From assembly GCA_023052935.1 (NCBI GenBank), contig CM041292.1, forward strand, positions 173,848,900 to 173,912,899: DNA of 64,000 nucleotides, written 5' to 3'. This document shows positions 10,901 to 23,515 of this stretch, one piece after another. The translations under genes were made by a program, and so were the position numbers. The DNA comes from Piezodorus guildinii (lineage: Eukaryota > Arthropoda > Insecta > Hemiptera > Pentatomidae). Under the pieces are notes generated by a model. The model worked only from the letters and a program-made list of their open reading frames with translations, had not been told where the DNA came from and made no database searches. Numbering within the stretch: the first letter of the stretch is position 1; each line of letters starts with the position of its first letter.

Positions 10901-12700
10901 GAAGAAGTAAAAATTGTTTTCTTTATTAATATATTTTATAAATAATTAATATATAAAAACACATATTAAAATGCACACATGCACACATAGTCAATGCTGC
11001 TAAGTAAATACACATTATTTGGTTCAAAGCATTCAACTTGACCTCATCCAATAAGTAGGTAATGAGTAATGAGAAGACTCAAGGCATAATACCTAATGTC
11101 AGACTAGAACAGAACAAGACACTGACCACTAGACCATTATAAACAAAAGAACTGATTGAATAATTCTATAATGAAGCCTAACGAAGCTAATGTATATCAT
11201 TGTATAATAAAAATTGTATTTATAATGCTCATAAATTTAGTTTAAAAAAGGCCTAGAGGTATGCCTTAGGAATAAATAACATAGTCAGCAGTAATCATAG
11301 GTTAGGTATTTGCCAGACAGGTTATATCTGTCATTTTAGGACCATTTCATCAAAAATGTTTGCTTATGAGCTGAAAAGTGATTCATTAATTAAATCATGG
11401 TGTATTTTTATTTAAAATTTCTGAAAACATATTTTTCTGTAAAAGAAAACTAGTGAAAACCAGCACACAATGTGCAAAAAAGTAGAACATAAATAATATT
11501 TAAAAAACATTAAGGTGCTTGTTTTATTTGCACTGATTTGGGATGAAAGAAAATAAAGATATGTGTGCATTGATTATGATTTTTGTTTTTAAATTTTACT
11601 CAGCTTTCTGAAACAGAAATGAATGATTGCAGCTTAACTCAGACAGGTTTTATTCAAAGGATACTATTGTTCAATCATCAACGAATATTTCATTCCAAAC
11701 AAAACCAAAGAGTGAAAGTTTTTATAATAATTCTTTGTTTCATTCCAGCTTGAAATTGCAATTTTAGATAATTCAGTCAGATCCTAAAAAGTAATAAACA
11801 TTGTTTGCAATTGTATTTTACTAAAGTGGTAATTATACACTGCAATGCCACAGGAATGATTGATAAAGGCTACAATATATAAATGAAGCTACCAGAATGA
11901 TTATGCCACAGAACATGTAATCATTATAACAACTTTGTAAAAGTTGAAAAAAAAATCTTTGAAATGAAATATAATAATTATTTATGAATAATAAAAAAAA
12001 AATTCATATCAATTTTATGCTTACTTAATAATGATTTACTGTTAAGTAAATTTGTATATTCATAAGTATGTGTAGCCCTCATTCTTTTCAATGTTTTATA
12101 TTTTTAAAGAGTAAAAACTCATAATACTATGTAATTTGTATCTGGTGGCTCATAATTTATTCATTTTTATATATAGATACATAGGCTTTCCCTAAATAAA
12201 ATATCTGTACTTCAAGAGCACCCCTCTAAAATATTCATGCACAAATTCTAACGTTTTATAGGTGTGATTTCCACTGTTAGAAATATGTAAATCTCAATGT
12301 TTAGTGAACAAAAAATGGTTAAGGGCACATAGTTGACAATGTCAATTGTACTCCCCTGAAATATAAATTTTTATATGATATGTGTTACAGTTTATTTCAA
12401 ACCTATTCTATGTAAAAGTGGCATAAATGGCATTAATGGTCAAGCTTTGATCAACAGTAGTAATAAGAGCAAGAATAGTACAGTTTAGTCATATCACCAA
12501 TGAGAACAAGATGAACTAAAATATGAGAGCCAAACAACTTGTAAGGTAGTTGGGAGAAGAAATTGTCAAAATTCGTTATTTCAGGCATCATAAAGAAAAA
12601 AAAGAAGTATAGAATGCATGATATAAAGAGAAACTTCCGGTAAGTTAATTATGGTTAAAAATTTACATGTGTATCTATCATAAATGTGGAATTTCAGTTT
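7988..12700. other. No gene recognised
   Basis: About 4.7 kb of AT-rich sequence. Open frames present (for example 8213-8476 and 9851-10036) are short, compositionally like background and lack plausible splice sites. It may contain non-coding 5' exons of the EB-module gene, whose first visible exon starts at an acceptor. Confidence 0.4.

Positions 12701-12772
<72 letters not shown>
12701..12772. repeat. (TG)n microsatellite
   Basis: TG dinucleotides with one interruption, preceded by a short (AT)n. Confidence 0.95.
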
Positions 12773-12774
<2 letters not shown>

Positions 12775-13048
12775 GTAAGTAAAAGTTAATAAAATCGTGT
12801 TATATTTTACATCAATCATCTCAAAAAATTGAAGGAAATATTTAACTTTTAATTGGAATATAATTATATGTGTAATTAGTTTCTTTTCAAATCACATTTC
12901 TTAAGAACTTGCTTGCTTTTTTAGGAAAATCGAATGACAGATTTCGATAGCACAAAACAATTAGGATACAAATATGAAAAATATCAATTTCGTAAAAAAA
13001 AAGTCCTATAATACGGTCGGTTCCCTAATCGCTTATTTATTTTTTAGT

Positions 13049-13142
13049 AGAGATCAGGCAGATCATGCGCAGTACATTTTTTTGTTCTGGTCGAGATGTA
13101 TTGGAATGGAGAAATGCTCTACGCATGATTTGTCTGATCTCT
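13049..13142. mobile_element. Short hairpin MITE, GCGCATG family
   Basis: Terminal inverted repeats of about 21 bp: AGAGATCAGGCAGATCATGC at the left matches the complement of the right end (CGCATGATTTGTCTGATCTC) with two mismatches. Inside is GCGCAGTACATTTTTTTG. Related hairpins occur at 45040-45105, 51538-51615 and 51882-51934. Confidence 0.6.
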
Positions 13143-14220
13143 AAGCGCTGTACAGCTAGATATATAAACAGACATCTCAAATGCCAAATGGATTCCACGG
13201 CAGATCCTAATTACTTCTAAGTTCATGCGTAAACCTTATATGTTCATACGATCTCGGGTCTGTGATCGACCGTTTGCGCATGCTTCAGTTTTCTAGTCAT
13301 GCCTAACACTTTTGGGAATACAATTAGGAATATATGTTAGAACAACGTAAAGTTCTCGATTTCTAGTCTTGCACTAGTCGGAAAATGTACTACCCAAGTA
13401 GTGAGGGAAATGGACCTAACCTTGGAAAATTATTTCGTTTCTGAGAAACACCAGAAAATGTTGCCAATATTTGTTGGCGACAATGTTGCCTTTGTATTGG
13501 TATAAATGTTTGAAGTAAATGTTGCCTGCTCAGGCGTTTAACGCCTTAAGAAAACCTCCTTGTAATAATTATCATATCACTAGTCTCCTGAATAAACCGG
13601 GAGGGATATGTGATTCACAGAATGTAAACATCGCTTGAATGAAAAGTATTTTATTATTTATGGGTATTACAAATCATCAAAAATCATAGTACCTAATTTT
13701 CTTGACTTCAAAGCAGATTCTGACTGATTTGACGATTATTTTTTAAATATTCAGGACTCAAGAGAAAGGATTTTGTGTTATTTGTATGTCTGAAATAGGT
13801 AAACCCAGTAATTCCCAAAAACTTTATGTTATATATATAATTTATTTATAGCGTTAAAAATATAAATTTGTATTATTAATTCTGCTTTATTCTTAACTTA
13901 CTAGCTATATCCATTAACTAAACATGACACATTAACTGCTGAATTTGATGGTATTTGAATTGAAATATTCCTTGTATATTTTTTTTAATTTTCTCTATAT
14001 TCTCGATATTATTAAACCAATAAATATCTGTTTGTTGTTTTTGTAAGAGCCCGATCCTTCTACTAAAATAAACCAATATTAAAATTGAAAACATGCAGCT
14101 GGAATATTATTTATGTATTGTGGATATAATTAGTTGACCGTTGAGAATTACTGGAAGGAATTAGTCCGGGTGGCGGTCATTAAATGAAACAACTGAATAG
14201 TTTCAACTATTTTATTGTTT

Positions 14221-14259
14221 GCCAACGTTTCGACCCCCATTGTGGGTCATCATCAGGGC
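14221..14259 (-). ncRNA. Hammerhead-like motif, left arm
   Basis: Minus strand: GCC, CTGATGA (14256-14250), stem II hairpin closed by GACCC/GGGTC, GAAACGTT (14231-14224), GGC. GCC/GGC can form a 3-bp stem I; ACGT is self-complementary as a dimeric stem III. As at 3423-3462 one extra U precedes stem II. Confidence 0.5.
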
Positions 14260-14322
14260 GTCTGGTAGGCGAGTGGAAACTAGAGAAAAAACTAGAAACT
14301 AGTTTCCACTCGCCTACCAGAC

Positions 14323-14361
14323 GCCCTGATGATGACCCACAATGGGGGTCGAAACGTTGGT
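14323..14361 (+). ncRNA. Hammerhead-like motif, right arm
   Basis: Plus-strand mirror of the left-arm motif: GCC, CTGATGA (14326-14332), hairpin, GAAACGTT (14351-14358), GGT. The single mismatch between the palindrome arms falls here and turns the third stem I pair into G-U. Confidence 0.5.
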
Positions 14362-14994
14362 AAACAATAAAATAGTTGAAACTATTCAGTTGTTTCATTT
14401 AATGACCGCCACCCGGACTAATTCCTTCCAATTATTTATGTATGATCGTAAAAGCAAAAACATGTATATATACAAACATTTTTGATATATATATACATAT
14501 AACAGTATTTACATATTGTGGAAAACAATTAAAATATTTTAATAATAACTTTCCCAAGGCCTAATGATTAATTCCCAATAGTAATATCCAAGAGGTTTCT
14601 ATCAATCTTTCTCAATCACTGTTAAAGATCTACATCTGCTAAATATTGAGTATTTAATCACAAAATTTAAACACAGATTTATTCATTTTAAAGCTCCTAG
14701 CCTTTAAATGAAAAGTTTTAATTATACTAAATTATGATTCACTTTCTACATGATATCCAAGTTAATTCACATTAATTGACATTTAGGATACCATTCATCA
14801 AACATTTGTCTGTTTTAGCTTAAGATTCATATTAACTGAACAGTATCATACACCACTGTTATTCACCTGTTTAGCTATAATCTTCTTAATACAATATTGT
14901 ATCTAATCAAAAGTTAGATAAGCTATAGAGAGGCAAGGTGGGGTTGTAATGAATCATTGACTCACATATACACCATTTTTAATTAATTTTCAGT

Positions 14995-17900
14995 ATGATG
15001 GGTTTTGTTAATATTATTTTAATCACACTTATCTTCCTAACATTGTCAAGAAATCTATCATTCTGCATTGATCAACTTAATAAAGGTAACAGCTTAAGCT
15101 AATAGCTATCAAGAATTTTCAATAAAAATATTTTAATTTTTATTCATGATATTCTATTTCAGACCCGAATCACAATCATTGCGTTAGTGACTTTAATTGT
15201 ACAGCTCATGCCTATTGTAGCTATGGAACATGCCAATGCAAAGAACATTATATCCCTGATCGTGAGCCCAATATACCTGGAAGAAAAGCTTATCACCTTG
15301 TGTGCCTTAAAGGTTCAATATAATAAATTTATATTTAATTTGATAATTTTTTTTTTTTATTTCATATATCATTAACTGTTTACTTTGTTTCTACAGAAGC
15401 ATTGTTTATTGGTGACCACTGTAAAAAGGATATTCAGTGTAAGACAAAATTTGGTGCTCATTCTGAGTGTTTTATTAGTGATCCAAATAATCAGCTTGGT
15501 AGTTGCCAGTGCACAAAAGAAGCCCATTATAAAAATGGAATGTGTTATAAAACATCTTGTAAGTATATTTATTTTTTCAACTAGCTTATTTCAATATTTT
15601 TATGGGGCCATTTAATCTAGATATTTATAAATATCTAGAATAAGTGGATCTAGAAATACTAAGTAGAATATTTGTTCTGAAAATGTAATTCTTGGTCGAA
15701 TTAAACAATTTGGATGGAGATTACATTATGTAAGTATATTAGGATTGTATTTATGGAAACGTGTCTTTCTAACTATTCAACTCTGTCATATAGCGCAACA
15801 GATTGTAGTTAAAGAGAGAGTAGTTTTGACATGACATCAACAAAGTTTTAATTAGCCTTCTCTATTTTCAGATCTCAACCCTTCTAAGTATTATTGGATA
15901 AAATTAAAATTTTGAAAATATATTTACATTTTCAAATTAAATTATTTTGAGTAGTTTAGTGTATTATCAAGTGATGAGTAAGTTGGTCTGAAACTTTTTA
16001 GCTTTAAACTTGCGTGATTTTACAAATGATAAAAAATGATATATTTTTTTTAAGATTGAATTTTAAATATATTGAAGGATTTATTTTAATATTAGTAAAA
16101 CTTGTTGTTTTTGATAAAGGCTGGGTTATAATAATATTCCTCCTCTGATGATATTTTGTTTTAATTTTTTGTAGTAATTGGAGAAAGATGCGATGTAAAT
16201 GACAATTGTTTTACAAAATCAAAAGATATACAAGCTTATTGTGACATTGGTCGGTGTATTTGCCCACCTATGTATCACCCAACTGCTGATTCATATGACT
16301 GTCAACCTAGTTCAGGTAATAAATAATGATGACTACTTATAAAACATCAATCTGTTTAAAATTTTGATTTATTTTTGTCATGTTTTTGTTTTGTATGAAT
16401 CAGTTACTGTATGTGAATGAAAATTTAATAATTTTAAGATAAATCAGGATTATGAGGTTTATAAGTGTTAGTAGTTCCAGGAAAGTGGGGTCACCTATGG
16501 CGAGCATAACAGCCTTCCATGCCCAAAATCTCAAATTTAAATCCACAAGGGGGCCTAGGATTTTTTAATGGGAGTAAAAGGTAAACGGGTGGAAGAAAAA
16601 ATCCTTAGTTATGCCGTCCTTCGGAGGGGACGTAAAATGTTGGTCCCGTGTCTATGCAATGTCAGGTACTCATTAAAGATCCCTATTTTAACTAAACCTG
16701 GATGGACATTAGTACTCCCAATGTAGCATCATCTGATTAGCCAAGTAGCATAAAATGATGTTAAATAATAAATAAATAAATAAAACTTTCAGGAAATCAG
16801 CAGTAGGGGAAAGGTGTGTTATTGTATAATGCCCCTTTGTAAATGTTGAAATGAAGGTTGTTCAAATAAATTTTTAACAAACTAAATGATTTATAAATAA
16901 AATGAAACCCGTTATTTGAAGTTACTCTCACTGTACATTTTGCTATTCACCAACAGTAACAGAATTCTAAGTTATTTTTAATTTCACCACACTTTCCAAT
17001 TCTTCCATTAGTGTTTCATTCTTCCATGTAGGCAGGATGAGGGAGGAGGGTTTTTCTAACTAATCCTCTGAATTTAAGAAATAATATTCAAATTTGGATA
17101 TGCTTAGCTCTTGATTAAAAATCTTGTAGCTCTGCAACCCATGAAGGTTCATTGGTTCAGTAAATATAAGGATTTGTACTGTTCCAAGGCCAGCAGCCAT
17201 TCATCCTCAGGAGGTTTTCCACCAATTTATGAGTGCCTCTTTCATAGAAGCTGGGTGTGCCTTATAAGTATCTACGTAGCCCATGATCGCCCATGATGCA
17301 CAGCTTTAATGACAGAATAAATAATTATTTGACTCAGGTGGTATGCGAACTCAGGATCTGTAGTACTCTACCCTTAGTATAGTTTAGTGCTCTATCCCAA
17401 TGGTTCCCAACAAAACATTTTCACAGTCTCTTTATCCAATCATTTCAATGGCAAGGACACCCAAATTCTAAAAATCTAAATCATAAATATTAAATATATA
17501 TATATATATATATATATATTTACATTTCTTTTGGGCTATATCGAATTATGTATATTTCATGTGAAATACCACTGCTAACGAAACCCTATATACCAGACTC
17601 TAGGAGTTTACTTCAATCTGTGAAACATTGGATTACTAAAATTTAAAACTAATACAAGATTTAACCAAATACTGTTGAAAAAATCAATTTTTTTTCATTT
17701 CTTATGCAAAGTTACATCTGTTCTTTGAGCTCATTATTTTCTAAAAATTAGGAAATGTAAAGATTGTGATTGTATAGAATCTTAACCTTTCGTCTGTGAT
17801 CACTAGCAATCATATCGTTTAGAATGTTGAATTCTATGTAGAGTATGTCTGATCCAAAACTTCACAAATATTTAATTGCAAAGTAATTTAAAATTATTTC

Positions 17901-20900
17901 CCAATGACATCTTGCAGGAGGCTGCTGACGTCTTGTTGGGAACATTCCTGTATCTACTAGAACTCACTGCTGCATTGATTAATATCCTGAAATATAAATA
18001 ACATTAACTTCACATGATTATTTTTAAATTTAGGATCGCTGTTAAAATAAAGAAATGTATAAACTTCTTAACCAAAAGTATGAATTTTTCTAATGATTTG
18101 CTTATTTTCAGGTCTAGGTGGTCCTTGTCTTGACGATACAGGATGCACAGTTTTAAACTCAGGATGTAGAAATGGATTTTGTAGATGTAAAAAAGAGTAT
18201 ATTACTGGGGACCAGAATAATTTTTGTTTGTTATGTATGATGTTTTCTATTAAGAAGTATATTCATATCGCAGTTTATATTAACATTATTTTAATAACTT
18301 TATTTTAAATAAAAAGTGGCTGAGAAGCTGGGAGATCCCTGTGAGGTTCATGACCAATGTTCAATTCCTTTGCAGAACAGTAGATGTGATGAACAAACAG
18401 GTGTTTGTGTATGTGAAAATGATTCACACAATGTAAATGGCAAATGCTGGAAAACAGTACGTAAGTAATAATAAACTTTGTTTTCTTCTTTTTTTCGTCC
18501 TAACCATCTAAAAATAAATTATTTTTTATAAATGTTAAAATCTGCAAATAATCGCATGCCATCAACTTTCTTAAAAACTGACATTCCTTTGTACTAATAT
18601 CTAGTACTTTCTCATAATAATTTTCCTTCAATTTATAGTCCTAAAATTATTATTATTAACATAAAACTTGATAAATCTCCCAATAAAATCCCATCATATA
18701 GACTTTTATGCCTACTCGTTAACCCCTTCTCTCTCTCTCTTTTTCTCTTGGAAATATTTTAGGAACAATCCTTCAATATAAATTTTATACTCCATTCTTG
18801 AATCCTAAAGAAAATTTAGGACATCTGTTATATTACTCTCAATTCATTAAATTACCAAGCTATTCAGACTATCTCAATTATAGTTGATTATTATAGTGTT
18901 ATAAAATCTTCTAAAGTACGGTAATAGCCAAAGTTTCCAAACCAGTTTGATACTGATTAGTAGGTACAGTCTCAGATTCAATGAAAGTGGTATCATTAAT
19001 TTCTCAAAGATTTTGCCTACTGTATTCAAAGCTCTTACTTTTGCATTAAAAGTAAATCAACTTGACTTAACATAATTAAATATTTGTTTTTCAGTACGAA
19101 AATTTTTTTTCCAGACTGAGTAATAAATCAATTAGAGAAAGGAAGGTATCATTTGAAACATATTTTTATTTAGGATCTGTAGTCATTCCTGAACTCTTAC
19201 AAATATTTTTCAAAATTAAAAAACTAGGATTATCAGTAGTTCAATACAATGTAATACAACACAACAAATTTCAGTTCAACATTATAACTTGTAAGTAAAT
19301 AAACCAATATAATGGTACCTGATGAATGTTTTTTTTTGGACTTGAATTTTTTTTTTTTTTTTTTATGCAAATTTACTTAAAAGAAATTGTTATTTTATTA
19401 ATCATTGTAATGTTACCATCGGTTAATTTCTCTAAACTTGATTTCATGCCATTTGTCTTTTGGCCTATTTACTTAATGCAGTGATTCCCAACAAAAAAAA
19501 ATTGTATACCTCATCTAATCAGTAGAATAGCAAGGACCCTTAAATCCTAAATATTAGATATATATTTAGATTTTTCTAGAGCTACACGTAAATTCCATGC
19601 GAAATACCTCTACCGAAACTATATATTTTAGAAATGGTCTAGTTGGGGAAATATTAATGAAGAAAAAAATAAACCTGCTCTATGAGTTTACTTCAATCCG
19701 TGAAACATTGAACAATTAAAATTTAATGTTAAACTTTGCAGATGATCCTAGAAAGGTAGGAAAAATCCTTCATTGGGATATCCTTTAAAGAAGACATAAA
19801 ATAGTGGTCCACAGCCTGTGCTAAGTGAGGTACTCATTAAAGATCCCCATCCTAAAAAAATCTTGCTCGGCATATTAGGACTTCTCCTGTCCCAGAGTCA
19901 TAGTAGCATAACATGACTTCAAGGGAATAAAAAAAAATAACATTTACAACTTATATAAGAAGTTATTTATTTAAATACTATAATGAAATCAAATGTTTTT
20001 CATTATTTTCTACAATACATCTGCTCTTTAAGCTCATTATTTTCAAAATGTTATAAAATGACCAATTTTAAGGTTTTTGATTGTGCAGTAGCAGGCACCT
20101 GTCATTAAACACTATCAATTATATCACTTTATACATCAGAATGTTAAATTTGTTCGTGTGATTATTATTAAAAGAAAAAGATTCACAAACATTTGTTAAG
20201 GTAATTAAAAATTATCATCCAATGAGATCAAGCGTCGGTGGACCACAACTTGAGAACCACTGACTAAATGTATTATTGAATGCAATTATAAATTTTGATT
20301 AATAATTTTTTTTTTTAAAGGTTTTCTTGAACCATGCAGATATAATCCTGAATGTTTAATTGACAAAGGATCCAAACATGGAGTTATGTGTAAAGAAGGG
20401 CTGTGCCAATGCAGAGATGGATATGTTATGGAGGAACAAAGTTACTGTTTAAAAGGTAATTTATTAGTAATAATAATAATGATAATAGGCTTACCGAACC
20501 CGAAGGTTAGATGCCGATACCACCAAACTTCGCCTGCACAGACTCGTCCAATGTTCACTGGTCAAGTCCGTCATTCAAAGTAAGTGGCCACGTTTCACCG
20601 TCGGAAGAATGATAGTTTTATAAATTCTAACCTTTAAGTTTTTAGACAGAAGCTAAGTAATTTCGCAACTGAATTATAACACCATTTCTCGCCTTTAACC
20701 AGGACTTTATTTCCTCCTGGATTTATTTTTTCTCGTTATCATTGAACCTAAATACTTAAATTTCTCTACGTGTTCAAAAGTATGCCCTGATATATTAATA
20801 TCATCAAGATCGCCACCATTTCTGCTACTAATCATATATTTCATCTTATCGGTATTTAATTTGAGACCTATTTGTTTACCGGTTTTTATTAACACACTTA

Positions 20901-22948
20901 GCTGTATGGTTCCCGTGTCTTCACCTAGCAGTACCAAATAATCTCGGCATATCCCAAAACCGGAATCTTGTCACCCATATTTAAACCTATCTCGGTAATA
21001 CATCACCTTTTCTATGACATATTCTAAAGCTATATTAAATAACACAGGTGAAAGGGAGTCAAGCTGTTTCAAACCCAATCGCACCTCAAATTTCTCGGAG
21101 TAATTATAACCGATTCTAACTTTATGGAATGTTTCAGACAAACACATCTCTACTAGGTTTACTAACTTTCTAGGTATCCCCTGTTCAATCATGATATTAT
21201 ATAGCTTCTGACGGTCTATGGAATCATAAGCCTTTTTAAAATTGATATAGAGTTGATGGACTACACCCTTGAGTTCCAGCTTCTTCTCTAATATTTGACG
21301 TAAGGAAAATATTTGATCAATAGTCGAGCAATTCCGCTTAAAACCACATTGGTAGTCTCTGATAATTTCCTCAGCGTAATTTATTAGTAATATTTTAAAT
21401 TCTAATAGAAAATAATGTATCATAATTATTCAAGGATCTCACACACAGTTCCCCAAGAATAATGTAACATATAATAATACAGAAATAAATAGTAATTCGA
21501 AGGTGGCCTCAGGGCCTACTTCCTTAAAATAGTTAGTGTAGTGCTACCACTGGGTAGCTCTTTCTCAAGACATTGCATGACTTTTCTTCATTCTGCCTAT
21601 TTACTCATTGTCTTGTTTAATACAGTTGTAAATTATTATAAATAAACAAAAAAAAAAATTGTAATTCTATAGAAACCATTGAGGGAAAGAGCTATAGGAT
21701 AATAATCTTATTCTTTAATTACAAATATTATAATAGTGACTTTTTTGTACCCACATACTTATTTGATTCAATTCAAAACACTTTGGTTTTCATTAAAAAG
21801 GTTATAATTTTAATAGTCATAATTCTGTAATCGTTAATCATATTGTTATTTTAATTCATACTATTATGTATTTATGTTAATCTGGCCATTTTTCTGACAA
21901 AACGTGGTTTCATCATTGCAAATAAAAATTAAATGACAAGAATATGTAAAACAAATAAAAAATGTACCTTATAATAGGCTTAAAATAAAAATGTAAAATA
22001 TTTCAAATACAAACATTGATCACTATAAGTAATAACAGTTTAGCTCTCATATATAGAATTATACACCTATATATATATATAATATATATACACTTCTCTA
22101 ATTTTAGAAAGTTTTGTTTAAAGAAACGAACGAAAAATTGCTATAGCAAAAATTGTGAAATAAATGTTTTTAAACTTGAAGGTAGTACAAGTTTTAAGTT
22201 AATTATAGGTATACATTTAATAACTCTAGATATCCATTTACATAACTTCATTTACCATGTATATTTTATGTTTATTCTTGTTGTTTTGTGGAGTCATCAG
22301 TTGATATTTCATCAGCATTTCAATTTATAATTAATCCGGTAGCACAGAATAGTTTAAAAGTAATAAATAGTTGTTTTTCTGGAGCACGGTATATATTTAT
22401 TTTTTTCCAAATATGGGAAGTAAAAGTAACCTTGGAATACGTTAAATCTCTGATTTATTCACTGATGTTTCTTTTTGCTTTTCTGGAGCTTCTTTGCCTC
22501 TGTTCTGAGAAATTAGTGCACCTGGAATCTTTTACTTTCATTATTTAATCCATCCGTTTTTTGTTTGTTTATTCATTTAATTTACATACATAATTTCAAT
22601 TTACACTACTATGGCTGACCCGACAATGCTATAGTGGGAGTCCTGAATTTTGAATTTCGGATCTTGGGTGCAGCATTTTACATCCAATCTGAAGGGCGGC
22701 ATAACGAAGGATTCTTTACTACCATTGAAAAATCCTAGGGCCACCTGCAAGTTTGAACCCACAACCTACTTATTTCCTCTTTTTAAGGAGGATAATAAAA
22801 TTTGCTTGGTTAATCAACTTTCATTCATCCAAACCAAGTGGAAGTAAAAGGAAATTAGTACTTTTCTTATTTTACTGGAAAGTTTTTAGATTTTAATATA
22901 AATTTTGTTATTTGGAATTAATTTGACCTGACCATTTCGGGCCTAATA

Positions 22949-22989
<41 letters not shown>

Positions 22990-23475
22990 TTTTTTATTTT
23001 TATGATATTTCTTTTTTTTTTTCCAAATTTTCAAGTAGACCTCTGTTACAAAGTTTCTGCTGCATTGAGTGCTTTTGCTTTTGTCATAGTTTTTTAACAA
23101 GATTTTTTTTATATGGAACATTTATATTTTAATAGGTAACTGATATTATTATCATAAAAGTGCAAGCATAGACATTTTTGTTTTTAAGCATAAAAAATGA
23201 GTTAAAAATCAATAAAACTACTCTTATACATTATTAGTGAAAAAAAGATAAATATTTATTTTCAATAATGTTCATAAATAAATTTGAAATTCATAAGATG
23301 TATTAGAATCATAATGACATACAAATAATTGCATTTAAATTATGTATTGTGTTAACAATGTGTTTCTAATATTACAGTGAACAGTACAGACTCTAATACA
23401 GGATGTAGGTCATCACCCAAGATACTTCTCTATGCAGGATTATTCTTACTCATACAAGTTATTACTTTTAAATAA
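14995..23475 (+). CDS. Cys-rich EB/EGF-like module protein, probably GPI-anchored
   Basis: Eight coding exons: 14995-15085, 15163-15312, 15397-15558, 16175-16315, 18112-18234, 18317-18460, 20321-20455, 23378-23475; together 347 codons plus stop with no frame break. Residues 1-25 form a signal peptide (FVNIILITLIFLTL core). Six middle exons each encode one cysteine-rich module of about 41-54 residues with the C-x5-C...C-x-C pattern of EB or EGF-like domains (for example GRCICPPMY, GFCRCKKEY, GLCQCRDGY). The last exon ends in a hydrophobic tail (ILLYAGLFLLIQVI) two residues from the stop, as in a GPI-attachment signal. All seven introns are phase 1, typical of module duplication by exon shuffling. 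The first visible exon begins at an acceptor one base before the ATG, so a non-coding exon lies upstream. Role unknown; a secreted or surface protein is inferred. Confidence 0.8.
16485..16785 (+). repeat. SINE family A, copy 3 (full length)
   Basis: Best copy. The tRNA-like head has a box A-like GCGAGCATAACAGCC and a box B-like AAATTTAAATCC; the body has AATGTCAGGTACTCATTAAA; the tail is (ATAA)n. Located in an intron of the EB-module gene. Confidence 0.75.
17105..17397 (-). repeat. Probable tRNA-derived SINE, second family
   Basis: On the minus strand the right end reads GGGATAGAGCACTAAACTAT then GATCCTGAGTTCGCATACC, a box A/box B arrangement followed by an unrelated body. No cloverleaf with a full acceptor stem, so not a functional tRNA. 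Confidence 0.45.
17398..17947. mobile_element. Non-autonomous hAT element, copy 1
   Basis: Begins CAATGGTTCCCAACAA and ends TTGTTGGGAACATTC; flanks CTCTATCC and CTGTATCT look like an 8-bp target duplication with two mismatches. Shares its interior (TTTACTTCAATCTGTGAAAC, GAGCTCATTATTTTC) with the element at 19479-20262. No transposase. Confidence 0.65.
19479..20262. mobile_element. Non-autonomous hAT element, copy 2, with nested SINE
   Basis: Ends CAGTGATTCCCAAC and TTGAGAACCACTG are hAT-type terminal inverted repeats. The 8-bp flanks ACTTAATG (19471-19478) and ACTAAATG (20263-20270) differ at one base. SINE family A copy 4 is inserted inside and accounts for the length difference from copy 1. 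Confidence 0.8.
19738..19940 (+). repeat. SINE family A, copy 4, inside the hAT element
   Basis: 5'-truncated copy starting in the box B region and ending in an A-rich tail; it interrupts the hAT sequence between blocks that are contiguous at 17398-17947, so it arrived after the hAT. Confidence 0.7.
20475..21423 (-). mobile_element. Non-LTR retrotransposon fragment (reverse transcriptase)
   Basis: Minus strand encodes reverse transcriptase pieces: YQCGFKRNCSTIDQIFSLRQ, YINFKKAYDSIDRQKLYN, RLGLKQLDSLSPVLFNIALE and, after a frame break, FEHVEKFKYLGSMITRKNKS. The catalytic YADD box is degraded to GYAEI. The 3' end (20475-20600) matches the 3' end of the LINE at 61195-63125 and has a simple-repeat tail. 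Probably RTE-like; inactive. Located in an intron of the EB-module gene. Confidence 0.8.
21490..21655 (+). mobile_element. 3' tail of a Jockey-like LINE
   Basis: CACTGGGTAGCTCTTTCTCA...ACAGTTGTAAATTATTATAA followed by a poly-A run resembles the 3' end of the Jockey-like copy at 29690-30784. Confidence 0.5.
22555..22766 (-). repeat. SINE family A, copy 5
   Basis: Inverted copy with CACTACTATGGCTGACCCGA, AGTGGGAGTCCTGAATTTTG and the box B complement AGTTTGAACCCA; the distal head is missing. Confidence 0.7.
22950..22986. repeat. (AT)n microsatellite
   Basis: AT dinucleotide run in the last intron of the EB-module gene. Confidence 0.9.
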
Positions 23476-23515
23476 TTTAGAAATGTTAATGTATTTTAGC
23501 ATAATAAGAAAAAGC

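Larger units (their letters stand above)
14153..14429. repeat. Near-perfect palindrome, 131-bp arms
   Basis: Left arm 14153-14283 and right arm 14299-14429 are reverse complements with a single mismatch, separated by a 15-base A-rich loop. Outer ends read GGAAGGAATTAGTCCGGGTG. Each arm contains a hammerhead-like motif. The near identity indicates a young inversion-duplication or a foldback element. The ATTAGTCCG word is shared with the direct repeats at 2379-3372, where it also precedes a CATCATCAGG motif. Confidence 0.9.

Noticed and set aside
22016..22548. Overlapping hydrophobic plus-strand frames in the last EB-gene intron
   Set aside because: Their hydrophobicity simply reflects T-rich sequence; no conserved pattern.
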